From the NCBI GenBank assembly GCA_001856825.1, contig ATMD01000001.1:1-64000 (forward strand): a DNA stretch of 64,000 nt, read 5' to 3'. Numbering within the stretch: the stretch's first letter is position 1; the number at the start of each line of letters is the position of its first letter. The notes beneath the pieces are model-generated. The model was not told where the DNA came from. It saw only the letters and a program-made list of their open reading frames with translations, and did not search any database. The stretch comes from Thermoplasmatales archaeon I-plasma. GTDB lineage: Archaea; Thermoplasmatota; Thermoplasmata; Thermoplasmatales; GCA-001856825. Below, one piece after another: positions 17,040-25,146 of the stretch. A program made the position numbers and the translations under genes.

Positions 17040-17084
17040 AATTGCATACTAGTAGCACACCTAATACATTGGGAGTAGTGGTAC

Positions 17085-17552
17085 CTATGCCTGGAAAGAC
17101 TTCAGGGATTTCAGCGCAACCTCCACGTGGTTAGAAGCATTGAGTTGAGAATTGTAGACCTCCCTTATAGTTCCTTGTTTATCTATTACAAACGTGATCC
17201 TGGGTGGGATGAGCGTGCCTGTAGCGCCATATGCCTTCCTGATCTGCTTGTCCTCATCCGCAATCAAGGTGAATTGGAGATTCCTGTTGGCCTTGAATTT
17301 CTTGTGAGATTCTGCAGAATCAGAGCTCACTCCTAGAATAGTTGCCCCAAGTTTTCTTACATCTTCCCATCTATCCCTAAAAGCACACGCTTCAGCGACA
17401 CATCCCGGTGTTTCATCCTTTGGATAGAAGTATAGCACAACCGGTCCCTCTTTCAATTTCTCGCTCAAAGTTATTTTCTCCCCACTGTCAGAAATTCCAG
17501 TGAAATCCGGAGCTTTATCACCAACTCTTAATGGCATCGGTGTAAATGCCAA
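17085..17552 (-). CDS. bcp: Peroxiredoxin, PrxQ/BCP type
   Basis: A 155-residue thiol peroxidase that reduces hydroperoxides. It has the YFYPKDETPGCVAEACAFRD motif with the peroxidatic cysteine and a resolving cysteine five residues later, typical of the alpha-helix-2-resolved PrxQ group. The conserved arginine region RITFVIDKQG is present. It is monocistronic by position, probably cytosolic and part of oxidative-stress defence in an aerobe. Confidence 0.95.
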   Translation of the reverse strand: MAFTPMPLRVGDKAPDFTGISDSGEKITLSEKLKEGPVVLYFYPKDETPGCVAEACAFRDRWEDVRKLGATILGVSSDSAESHKKFKANRNLQFTLIADEDKQIRKAYGATGTLIPPRITFVIDKQGTIREVYNSQLNASNHVEVALKSLKSFQA

Positions 17553-17760
17553 TTTCCGTATTTAGTTCTGTTGTAGGAGGATGCGATGACTAATACTATC
17601 ATTTGCTATCTTCCTAAATCAGTATGAGGAATGTGAGCAATGTATCGCAATTGCAAAATTCCAGAAGTGGAGGCAGATTGTTATAGGTAAAATGATGCCC
17701 AGTTAGAAATTTTAGAATGATCTTTTGCCGACATAGCACTCCAGATATGTCAATCTCCTT

Positions 17761-18678
17761 CTACCCTATATTTGCATAAATCATTCTCAGAAGCCTATCG
17801 GCTGCAGGCACAACCCCAGAAAATGATGCGAAACCGTGGATCATTCCAAGTGCCCTTATTCCAGTTGCCCTGACTCCAGAATCCCTGAGTTTTGATAGGA
17901 AAGTTTCACCCTGATCCCTAAGCGGATCATATTCCGCAGTTACAACGAAGCTTTCGGGGAGACCGGAAAGCTTCGGATGCAGAATTATTGAATTGTATGG
18001 GCTTGCAATATCACTTGCACTCAATTTTGTCATCCTTGCAAAGTAAGACATGGCTGCTTTATCCAGGAACATCCCTTCACTGTATTCCCGTGAAGACTCT
18101 GAGAATAAGTCAATTCCAATTGATGGATATAGTGAAACAATCATTCTAGGTGGCATTAAGTTATTGTCCAGAAGCATCAGTGCTACAACGAATGCCAATT
18201 TGCCTCCCGCACTGTCGCCTGAAACAACGATTTTTGAACTATCAATTTTTAACTTATCGCTGTTTGCCCTGACCCATTTGAATGCCTCAAAGGAATCATT
18301 TGACCATGTAGGAAACTTATTCTCTGGAGCTAACCTGTATCCGACCGAAATAACAGTTGAGCGGGACGTATTTGCAATCTTTCTGCAAAGAGAGTCATAT
18401 GATTCTATATCGCCAGTGACGAAACCGCCTCCATGATAATAGACAATTGCCCCATCCTTCGCCCCAGCGGGCTTATATATTCTCATGGGGATATCCGACC
18501 CGTCATAATTGAAGTGATCATCCCAGACTTTTTCAACATCTTCCTTTGGGCCTGAAAATATCAGAGCAGACTGCTTGAATCGTGACCTGTACTCGTCAGG
18601 CGAAACGCTGTCAAGATTTCTTATCTTATTGCTCTCGATAATTCCCAGTAGCTTCTTAATATCAGTATCTAGTGGCAT
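17761..18678 (-). CDS. HSL-family alpha/beta-hydrolase (carboxylesterase)
   Basis: An esterase of the hormone-sensitive-lipase (family IV) group, 305 residues. The oxyanion motif is YYHGGGFVTGD, the nucleophile elbow GDSAGGK, the acid AEYDPLRDQGE and the histidine MIHGFASF. The start MPLDTDIKK was chosen because the frame farther upstream reads through tRNA-Thr, and because a TATA box on this strand lies 26 bp before this ATG. The cap domain occupies the first 60 residues. Natural substrates are unknown. Confidence 0.9.
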   Translation of the reverse strand: MPLDTDIKKLLGIIESNKIRNLDSVSPDEYRSRFKQSALIFSGPKEDVEKVWDDHFNYDGSDIPMRIYKPAGAKDGAIVYYHGGGFVTGDIESYDSLCRKIANTSRSTVISVGYRLAPENKFPTWSNDSFEAFKWVRANSDKLKIDSSKIVVSGDSAGGKLAFVVALMLLDNNLMPPRMIVSLYPSIGIDLFSESSREYSEGMFLDKAAMSYFARMTKLSASDIASPYNSIILHPKLSGLPESFVVTAEYDPLRDQGETFLSKLRDSGVRATGIRALGMIHGFASFSGVVPAADRLLRMIYANIG

Positions 18679-18701
18679 CCAAGAACTATGACAATATTCG
18701 G

Positions 18702-18707
18702 TATAAA
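18702..18707 (-). promoter_or_regulatory. TATA box, esterase gene
   Basis: TTTATA on the minus strand is centred about 26 bp upstream of the esterase ATG at 18678, predicting a leaderless mRNA. Confidence 0.5.
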
Positions 18708-18737
18708 TTATTTTCCGGATTGTTTGACCAAAGATGA

Positions 18738-18812
18738 AGCCACCGACGGGATTTGAACCCGTGACCTCGTGCTTACCAAGCACGCGCACGTACCAGGCTG
18801 TGCTACGGTGGC
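18738..18812 (-). tRNA. tRNA-Thr(GGT)
   Basis: A 75-nt tRNA with a 7-bp acceptor stem GCCACCG/CGGTGGC, anticodon loop TTGGTAA (anticodon GGT) and a normal TTCAAAT T-loop. No intron. CCA is not encoded. It lies 60 bp upstream of the esterase start in the same direction. Confidence 0.95.
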
Positions 18813-19220
18813 ATTTCCAATCGCTTCAATCGAGCCAATTTGTCATTTGTTATAGATTTGACTTTTGTATCGTTCTTATCTCATCTTGTTCTATTTGTTA
18901 GCGATTGAAGGAAGACATTTCTTTGTTACATTTTGGTTGTCTACCTTACAGCTGAGCTGATAACCGCATTGACATCTCTATTTATTACTTTGCGGCATCC
19001 GAGTTTCATATTCTTTGATATTGCATTATGCTCTAATGAAGACTGTAGATTCAAAGATTTAGACATAGATCAATCCCCAAGAAACTGCATCTTAATGATG
19101 GGATTAAAATCAGTGTTCATATTTGAAGTTGTGGTGTTGCTGAAAAAAAGCAGTAGTAACTGATTTTCAGCTAATAAATCGTGCCTAAATTCTTTAAACG
19201 TAAAAAAACCGTAGAAAATG
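18813..19220. other. Gap between tRNA-Thr and fixC, no convincing gene
   Basis: An AT-rich 400-bp stretch. A 76-codon plus-strand ORF (18933-19163) has no start signal, unusual composition and no recognisable motif, so I do not call it. CTTCAATCG near 18824 and its complement CGATTGAAG near 18902 form a spaced 9-bp inverted repeat of unknown meaning. The proximal 40 bp presumably hold the tRNA promoter. Confidence 0.4.
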
Positions 19221-19236
19221 TAAATAGATTTAAAAG
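19221..19236 (+). promoter_or_regulatory. TATA region of fixCXAB
   Basis: TAAATAGATTTAAAAG lies 13-28 bp before the fixC ATG at 19249; the left part is centred 25 bp upstream. A leaderless transcript is predicted. Confidence 0.5.
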
Positions 19237-19248
19237 GCTACCGAACAG

Positions 19249-20538
19249 ATGCCAGATTATGACGCTATAGTTGTTGGTGCAGGGAACGCTGGCTCGGCTG
19301 CGGCTATTACAATGGCTCAAAAGGGTCTCAGCGTCCTGCTTGTTGACAGGTCCGACCCGCCTGGCGCTAAAAATCTCTCTGGAGGAGTTCTATGGGGAAA
19401 TGACCTAGCTAGAATTTTACCTAAATGGCAGAGTGAAGCTCCCCTTGAACGATTTATTCAGGACAAGAAAATTGGTTTTTTGACAGATAAGTCATCAATA
19501 ATAATAGATTTCAAGACAAAGATTTTTGAAGAGAACAAGGTGGGATATACTGTCCTGCGATCAAAATTCGACCCCTGGCTTGCAAAGAAGGCAAGGGAAG
19601 CGGGTGCAACCGTCATCCCCGGAATTACTGTTGAATCTCTGGCTAAAAAGGATGGCAAGATCATTGGGGTCGAGGAATCGGGGGACATAGTCACTGCAAG
19701 CGTCGTTATTCTGGCTGAAGGGATAAACCCAAGGCTGTGTATTGAAGCAGGTCTGCGAGGTCCTCTGCAGGATTGGGAAGTCTCTGTCGGCGTTAAGGAG
19801 ATTATAAAGCTAAGCCCGCAGAAGATCGAGGACAGGTTCAACCTTAGCTCCTCGTCGGGAATGGCTTCAGAATACATTTTGGGGAATCTTGAGGAACTTA
19901 ACGTAGGCGCATTCTTCTACACTAACAAGGACAGCATTTCACTTGGAATAGTGGCACCAATGGAACAGCTCAGGGAGAATGGAGTTACCCATACTTATGA
20001 CATCATCGAGCAGTTCAAGGAGCACCCATCAATCGCTCCTCTAATTGATGGTGGGACGGTAGCGGAATACGGTGCACACATGATTCCTGAGGGCGGGCTT
20101 GAGATGGTGCCCAAGCTCTACGGGGATGGATACATGATAGTCGGGGACTCTGCGGGATTCGGATTCAGCAATGGCCTGGTGTTGCAGGGAATGAATTACG
20201 CATTCCTCTCAGGCATATTGGCAGGGGAGACGGCAGTGGAAGCAAAAGGGAAGGGCGATTTCTCTTCAGATTCACTTTCTATGTACAGGCAGAAGCTTGA
20301 GAACAGTTATGTTTTGAAGGACCTGAAAACGTTCAAGGACATAAGGAAGGTAACGAACAACAAGAATATGTATACCACATATCCAAAGATGCTCGAGAGT
20401 ATACTTTTGGAGATGCTGTGGGAGAGGGGGCAGCCAAAGAAGAAAGTTAGGGATATTCTTGGGTCATGTGCAGCTGACCTAAAGATGAGCAAGCTGAAGA
20501 CAGCTACAGATTTCTATTACATCTACAGGAGGATGTGA
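19249..20538 (+). CDS. fixC: FixC-type electron-transfer flavoprotein:quinone oxidoreductase subunit
   Basis: A 429-residue FAD protein. The N-terminal dinucleotide fold is AIVVGAGNAGSAAAIT, the second FAD contact is YMIVGDSAGFGFSNGLVLQGMN, and the GAKNLSGGVLWG signature of the GG-reductase/FixC family is present. It passes electrons between the FixAB flavoprotein, FixX and quinone at the membrane. It is the first gene of fixC-fixX-fixA-fixB, with successive short overlaps. In this family a complex of all four can be bifurcating; whether this one is cannot be read from sequence. Confidence 0.94.
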   Translation: MPDYDAIVVGAGNAGSAAAITMAQKGLSVLLVDRSDPPGAKNLSGGVLWGNDLARILPKWQSEAPLERFIQDKKIGFLTDKSSIIIDFKTKIFEENKVGYTVLRSKFDPWLAKKAREAGATVIPGITVESLAKKDGKIIGVEESGDIVTASVVILAEGINPRLCIEAGLRGPLQDWEVSVGVKEIIKLSPQKIEDRFNLSSSSGMASEYILGNLEELNVGAFFYTNKDSISLGIVAPMEQLRENGVTHTYDIIEQFKEHPSIAPLIDGGTVAEYGAHMIPEGGLEMVPKLYGDGYMIVGDSAGFGFSNGLVLQGMNYAFLSGILAGETAVEAKGKGDFSSDSLSMYRQKLENSYVLKDLKTFKDIRKVTNNKNMYTTYPKMLESILLEMLWERGQPKKKVRDILGSCAADLKMSKLKTATDFYYIYRRM

Positions 20539-20813
20539 TCTTGGATATCAAGGAGAGACTAGGGAAGACTAAGTATGATGTGGACAAATCGTATGCACAC
20601 ATAACGGTTGACGAAAGCATATGCGAGAAGTGTCCGCATCATTTCTGCGTGATGGCTTGTCCAGCTCAGTGCTACACACTTCAGGACGGAAAACTTTCGT
20701 TCCAGTATGAAGATTGCGTGGAGTGCGGAACCTGCTCAGTGGCCTGCGACCAGGGCTCAGTGAAGTGGCACTTCCCGAAGGCCGGAAAGGGAGTCATCTA
20801 CAAGTACGGGTGA
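20535..20813 (+). CDS. fixX: FixX ferredoxin-like protein
   Basis: A 92-residue iron-sulfur protein starting at GTG that overlaps the fixC stop (GTGA). Cysteines are seen in CEKCPHHFCVMACPAQ and in CVECGTCSVACDQ. The FixX ending with HFPKAGKGVIYKYG is clear. It is the electron partner of FixC. Confidence 0.94.
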   Translation: MILDIKERLGKTKYDVDKSYAHITVDESICEKCPHHFCVMACPAQCYTLQDGKLSFQYEDCVECGTCSVACDQGSVKWHFPKAGKGVIYKYG

Positions 20814-21601
20814 TGAAAATGCTGAAAATAGCTGTTATGATTAAACAAGTTCCAGATAGCCAGGACATAAGCATAGATCCGGTGACGAAGACGCTCAACA
20901 GAAGCATGGCAAGGAATGTTGTCAACCCGCCTGACGTCAATGCGACTGAGGCAGCGCTTGAGCTCAAGAGCAAGTATGGTGGAGAGATCACGGTGATAAC
21001 GATGGGGCCGCCAATGGCGGATACTGCCCTCCTTGAACTCATGGGACGAGGTGCTGACAACGGAGTCCTTGTTACAGATAGAGTGTTCGCGGGCGCAGAT
21101 ACATGGCCAACTGCCTTTACCCTTGCGTCTGTTGCGGATTACCTTGGGGGATTTGACGTTATATTCTGCGGAGAGGAAACTACTGACTCTTCTACCGGGC
21201 ACGTAGGCCCTGGAATAGCCGAATTCCTTGGTTATGAACAGGCAACTTACGTCCACAAGATCGAATTCCAGGATGGATACTTCATAGTGACGAGGGATAT
21301 TGAGGGCGCAGAGGAAACTATAAAGGTGGGGAAGCCAGCTGTTATAACTATAACCCTCAATGCAAACGAGCCGAGAAATCCAACCCTCAAGAGGAAGATA
21401 GAAGCCTACAAGAAGGGGATAAGGCTGATAACGAACAAGGAGCTACAGCTGGATCCGGCATGTGTGGGCCTCAAGGGGTCTCCAACCATTGTTAAGGATA
21501 TGAAGACAGTACCGGACCCGGTGAAGAATCCGTCAAAACCTGGTATAGAGGAACTTGACAAGGTTGTGTCTGTACTCATAGAGAAGGGGGTAGTGAAATG
21601 A
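20813..21601 (+). CDS. fixA: FixA / electron-transfer flavoprotein beta subunit
   Basis: A 262-residue EtfB-type subunit. MLKIAVMIKQVPDSQDI opens the family fold, and FCGEETTDSSTGHVGPGIAE is the nucleotide-binding loop near residue 120. The start was placed at the ATG overlapping the fixX stop (TGATG); a longer ORF extends into fixX but reads an unrelated frame there. With FixB it forms the soluble FAD-containing ETF heterodimer that takes electrons from dehydrogenases such as acyl-CoA dehydrogenase. Confidence 0.95.
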   Translation: MKMLKIAVMIKQVPDSQDISIDPVTKTLNRSMARNVVNPPDVNATEAALELKSKYGGEITVITMGPPMADTALLELMGRGADNGVLVTDRVFAGADTWPTAFTLASVADYLGGFDVIFCGEETTDSSTGHVGPGIAEFLGYEQATYVHKIEFQDGYFIVTRDIEGAEETIKVGKPAVITITLNANEPRNPTLKRKIEAYKKGIRLITNKELQLDPACVGLKGSPTIVKDMKTVPDPVKNPSKPGIEELDKVVSVLIEKGVVK

Positions 21602-22668
21602 TAAAAAACAAGTGCGCAACACCTCCCGCAAACGTGGAGGTCTACAAGGACCTCTGGATTTGGCTAGAGCAGAATGACGGAGAACTATCACGGATATCCC
21701 TGGAGATGGCAGGCATTGGCAGAAGGCTGGCCGACAAGTACAAGGAAAAGCTTGTAGGAGTTCTGCTTGCAGACGATTCAGGGGAAAAGATGGCAAGGGA
21801 AGCCATTGAATATGGAGTGGACAAGGTAATATTTGCTAAAAATCCGGTTTACAGGCACTACAGAACGAGGCCATATGCGGATATGATCGCTTCCCTTATA
21901 GCAGACAAGAAGCCAAACTACTTCGTCATAGGCGCGACGCACAATGGGAGGGACCTTGCATCAAGAATAGCTGTAAGGGTCAACACAGGTATAACTGCTG
22001 ACTGCACAGAAATAGATATTGACCCATCTAAGAAGCTCCTGGAGGCAAGGAGGCCTGCTTTCGGCGGTGCAATACTCGCAAACATACTGTGCAGCAGGCA
22101 CAGACCACAGATGGCAAGCGCAAGACCAGGCATTTTCAAACCTATAGACAGGCAGATCGGTAGACAGGGAGAAATAGAGATGGTGGAGAGCAATGTCAAG
22201 GAGGAGGACGTCGTTACAAAGCTTCTCCAGATCGTCACGAGAGAGGAAGTTGACATAACGACTGCTGACGTTGTTGTATGCGGTGGAATGGGCCTCGGCA
22301 AGAAGGAAGGTTTCAAGATGCTTGAGGAACTCGCAGGCGAACTTGGGGGGATAGTTGCTGCCTCAAGGCCCACAGTTGACGCAGGATGGATCACCAGGGA
22401 CAGGCAGGTGGGACAGACAGGCAAGACAGTTCATCCAAAGCTGTATGTTGCGGTTGGAGTGTCAGGCGCGATTCAACACGTTGCAGGCATGAAATCGTCT
22501 GAATACGTGATATCAATAAACAAGGATGCTGCTGCGCCTATCGTCAAGTACTCTGATGTGGCCCTGATAGGGGATGCATACGACATTGTCCCTAAATTGA
22601 TCGCAAGCATCAGGAAGGGAAAGGAACAGTTGAGGGGAAAGGGAGCAGAGGCAGCGCAGAAGAAGTGA
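21598..22668 (+). CDS. fixB: FixB / electron-transfer flavoprotein alpha subunit
   Basis: A 356-residue EtfA-type subunit whose start overlaps fixA by ATGA. The C-terminal FAD domain carries the signature around DAGWITRDRQVGQTGKTV, then VAVGVSGAIQHVAGM and SINKDAAAPI. It is the last gene of the fixCXAB unit; the next gene has its own promoter. Confidence 0.96.
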   Translation: MIKNKCATPPANVEVYKDLWIWLEQNDGELSRISLEMAGIGRRLADKYKEKLVGVLLADDSGEKMAREAIEYGVDKVIFAKNPVYRHYRTRPYADMIASLIADKKPNYFVIGATHNGRDLASRIAVRVNTGITADCTEIDIDPSKKLLEARRPAFGGAILANILCSRHRPQMASARPGIFKPIDRQIGRQGEIEMVESNVKEEDVVTKLLQIVTREEVDITTADVVVCGGMGLGKKEGFKMLEELAGELGGIVAASRPTVDAGWITRDRQVGQTGKTVHPKLYVAVGVSGAIQHVAGMKSSEYVISINKDAAAPIVKYSDVALIGDAYDIVPKLIASIRKGKEQLRGKGAEAAQKK

Positions 22669-22736
22669 CGAGAAGCATTCTTGGAATACTCATAAGAATT
22701 AGCGGAGCAATAGATTTATCTGAAATATTGTTAAGA

Positions 22737-23367
22737 ATGTACGGGTATAATCTCAACTGAATCCCTGGTATCCCTATTCAGGGGTCTTTCTCGCACTTAT
22801 GGATTTGTTTACTGGTGGCCTGCAGAATCACCTGTCGAGGTCATTGAGGGTGCCATTCTTACACAGAACACTGCCTGGAAGAACGTGGAAAAGGCAATGG
22901 CAAGATTGAATGGGAAAACAATCGATCAGTTACTTTCTTGTCACAATCTCAGAGAACTGATAAGACCCGCAGGTTTCTATTTGCAGAAGGAGAAATACCT
23001 GAGGGGTATATTCCAATATTTCCGAGACAAGATTGAATCTCTTTCACTGCCTGCAGACATTAGGGAAGAACTACTGAGTTTACCGGGAATTGGAAGGGAA
23101 ACTGCAGACAGCATAGCCCTCTATGCGTTTCATCAGAGAACTGTACCGGTGGATGCTTATACCATAAGGCTATTCAACAGGTACTTTGGGCTGAATATTT
23201 CAAAAGGAGACTATGAGGATATAAGGGCTCTGATTTCAAGGATCTTTAACCAGGAGCAGCTGATGGAACTTCACGCACTGATTGATGAACACTGCAAGAC
23301 TGTCTGCAAAAAGACTCCAAGGTGCGAATCCTGTTCACTTAAAGAAGAGTGCAAGATGAACTTTTGA
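22737..23367 (+). CDS. nth: Endonuclease III-type DNA glycosylase, frameshifted near its start
   Basis: A HhH-GPD DNA repair glycosylase. The frame from about 22765 reads YGFVYWWPAESPVEV and EGAILTQNTAWKNVEKA, then the helix-hairpin-helix LLSLPGIGRETADSIALYA with the catalytic aspartate in VPVDAYT. A C-terminal C-x5-C-x2-C-x5-C iron-sulfur motif follows. The conserved N-terminus has no ATG, GTG or TTG in its own frame. An ATG at 22737, about 20-25 bp after AATAGATTTATC, is one frame off and would join it, giving about 209 residues, if one G of GGG (22743-22745) were removed. A GTG at 22885 would cut into the domain. It may be a sequencing indel, a true frameshift, or an unusual start codon. 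Confidence 0.85.
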
Positions 23368-24591
23368 TCAGTTGACAGTTCCGCTTCCAATCAGTCGCCA
23401 TCTGTTCTGTATCTTCCGGCTTATTGCGACGTTCTGCCCGGGAAGCACTATCACAGGGTATCTCAATTCTGCCTCCATCACCTCTCCCTTCGCCTGGGTA
23501 ACGACTGCAACTGTTACGGCAGTTGCCACATTGAGAAGAAGTGTCTCCCCCTTTATTATTCTGTCCACGTTGAGTTCTTCAGAGCTGCCTACTACCTTTG
23601 TCAGTATGTTGGTCTTCATCGATATCTTGAAAACAGGCTTTGGAAGTGTCCCCTTCAGTCCTACTGCCATCCCTACCAGGCTGTCTCCCTTGGTGAGGAA
23701 GGGGTCCAGTTTGGTCCCTATTCCAACAAGACCACCCGGCCCTTTCTCGTTGAGTGAAATGTTACCTGATATTATGGAGGATATTTGTGTTTGAATTGTG
23801 TTCCAGCTCCTCTTCCCTCCCTTCGTCGTCGATATTCCGGGTGATATCTCAATCTCGTCGCCGACCCTGAACTTGCCCGACATGATCGATCCTCCAACCA
23901 CACCCCCTTGGAGGGACTCAGGCTTTGTTCCTGGTTTATTGACATCAAAACTTCTTGCAATGTACATCATTGCAGTTCCGTTACTCTCGAACTTCCTTGT
24001 TGGAATCGTGCGTTCTATTGCCTCAAGGAGTGAATCTATATTTGCATTGTCAAGAGCGCTCATAGGTATTATGGGCGCCTTTTCTGCCACCGTTCCCTTA
24101 ACGAATTCCTTGATCTCGTTGTAGCTCTCAATTGCACGCTCTTCAGTGACAAGGTCTATCTTGTTCTGCACTATCACAATGTTCCTTATTCCAAGAAAGT
24201 TTAGTGCAGTCAGGTGCTCCCTAGTTTGTGGCTTTGGACACTTTTCGTTTGCCGCTATGACCATTATGGCACCGTCCATAATTGCTGCACCGGACAGCAT
24301 GGTGGCCATCAGGCTTTCATGTCCTGGAGAATCAACGAAGCTCACGACCCTTTCAACTACCCCACCTTTCCCGCAGTCAGCGGGGTTGACCGAGTATCTG
24401 GTAGGGAACCCATCAGGACACCTATATATTGGGGTGTCAGCATACCCGAGCTTTATCGATATTCCTCTCTTAATTTCCTCTGAAAAATAATCTGTCTTCA
24501 CTCCCGTAAGGAGTTTTGTCAGAGTGCTCTTGCCATGGTCTACATGGCCAACCATCCCAATGTTTACTTCAGGTGGTCTTGGCAGTTTCAT
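23368..24591 (-). CDS. eif2g: Translation initiation factor aIF2 subunit gamma
   Basis: A 407-residue GTPase that carries initiator methionyl-tRNA to the small ribosomal subunit with aIF2 alpha and beta. The G motifs are GHVDHGKST, DSPGHE and NKIDL, followed by two beta-barrel domains. The zinc-knuckle region shows only two cysteines (CPDGF and NPADCGKGG), so it may not bind zinc as in some relatives. Its start lies inside the end of the S6e gene (23-bp overlap). Confidence 0.97.
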   Translation of the reverse strand: MKLPRPPEVNIGMVGHVDHGKSTLTKLLTGVKTDYFSEEIKRGISIKLGYADTPIYRCPDGFPTRYSVNPADCGKGGVVERVVSFVDSPGHESLMATMLSGAAIMDGAIMVIAANEKCPKPQTREHLTALNFLGIRNIVIVQNKIDLVTEERAIESYNEIKEFVKGTVAEKAPIIPMSALDNANIDSLLEAIERTIPTRKFESNGTAMMYIARSFDVNKPGTKPESLQGGVVGGSIMSGKFRVGDEIEISPGISTTKGGKRSWNTIQTQISSIISGNISLNEKGPGGLVGIGTKLDPFLTKGDSLVGMAVGLKGTLPKPVFKISMKTNILTKVVGSSEELNVDRIIKGETLLLNVATAVTVAVVTQAKGEVMEAELRYPVIVLPGQNVAISRKIQNRWRLIGSGTVN

Positions 24592-24961
24592 TCGTTTCTC
24601 CTTTGGCTTCTTCTATCTTTCCCTCAACTACAAAGAAATTTACCTGAGAAATATCCTCTGATATGGTATTGCCCCTGATGTTCTTCTTCTTCCTTACCCC
24701 GTCACGCTTGGGATGGAAACCAACTCCACCTGTCAGAAGCACCCTCTTCCTTCTCATTCCTGGGAAGTCGTTCCTCATTGGAAATCCGTCCTTGTCGCTT
24801 CCTCCAGTTATCTTGAGCTTAGTGTTGCTGAAACCCAGCAGTGAACCATCCAGCACTTCTCCTATCTTCTTTCCGTATAGGGCACTCTGCCTGTCTTCTG
24901 GTACTTCCAGTTGTCTTGTCTTCCCGTCAGAGGTAGAGATTACAGCCCTTATGGTAACCAT
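24569..24961 (-). CDS. rps6e: 30S ribosomal protein S6e
   Basis: A 130-residue archaeal S6e. GKKIGEVLDGSLLGF, LKITGGSDKDGFPMR and RKRVLLTGGVGFHPKRDGVRKKK-type motifs are typical. GGTGAT eight to ten bases before the ATG is a good ribosome-binding site. It forms an operon with aIF2 gamma, the usual archaeal pairing. Confidence 0.97.
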   Translation of the reverse strand: MVTIRAVISTSDGKTRQLEVPEDRQSALYGKKIGEVLDGSLLGFSNTKLKITGGSDKDGFPMRNDFPGMRRKRVLLTGGVGFHPKRDGVRKKKNIRGNTISEDISQVNFFVVEGKIEEAKGETNETAKTT

Positions 24962-25146
24962 TACTTATATCACCGTTATAGCCGATAGTTTGACGACTGA
25001 TAAAAAGTTCTCGGTAAGTTTGAATCAATACTCTGACTCGTTTTTCTGTGAATTGCACCTGCCTCTATATATGTAAACACCCTATTTAAGCACATTTTGC
25101 ATCCCCACAATTCCTGTGCAATGAAGTTTATTGATTTATGCCTACA

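Noticed and set aside
14520-17720. Shared ATGATGCCCAG motif near 14526 and 17693 as a mobile-element end
   Set aside because: Hundreds of 11-base matches are expected by chance in 64 kb; no longer similarity or inverted partner.
18678-18789. N-terminal extension of the esterase ORF
   Set aside because: Reads through tRNA-Thr(GGT); esterase similarity and the TATA spacing both begin at 18678.
18933-19163. 76-codon ORF in the gap before fixC
   Set aside because: No promoter or ribosome-binding site, odd composition and no recognisable motif.
20714-20813. Longer fixA start
   Set aside because: The extra 33 codons are fixX in another frame and lack EtfB similarity.
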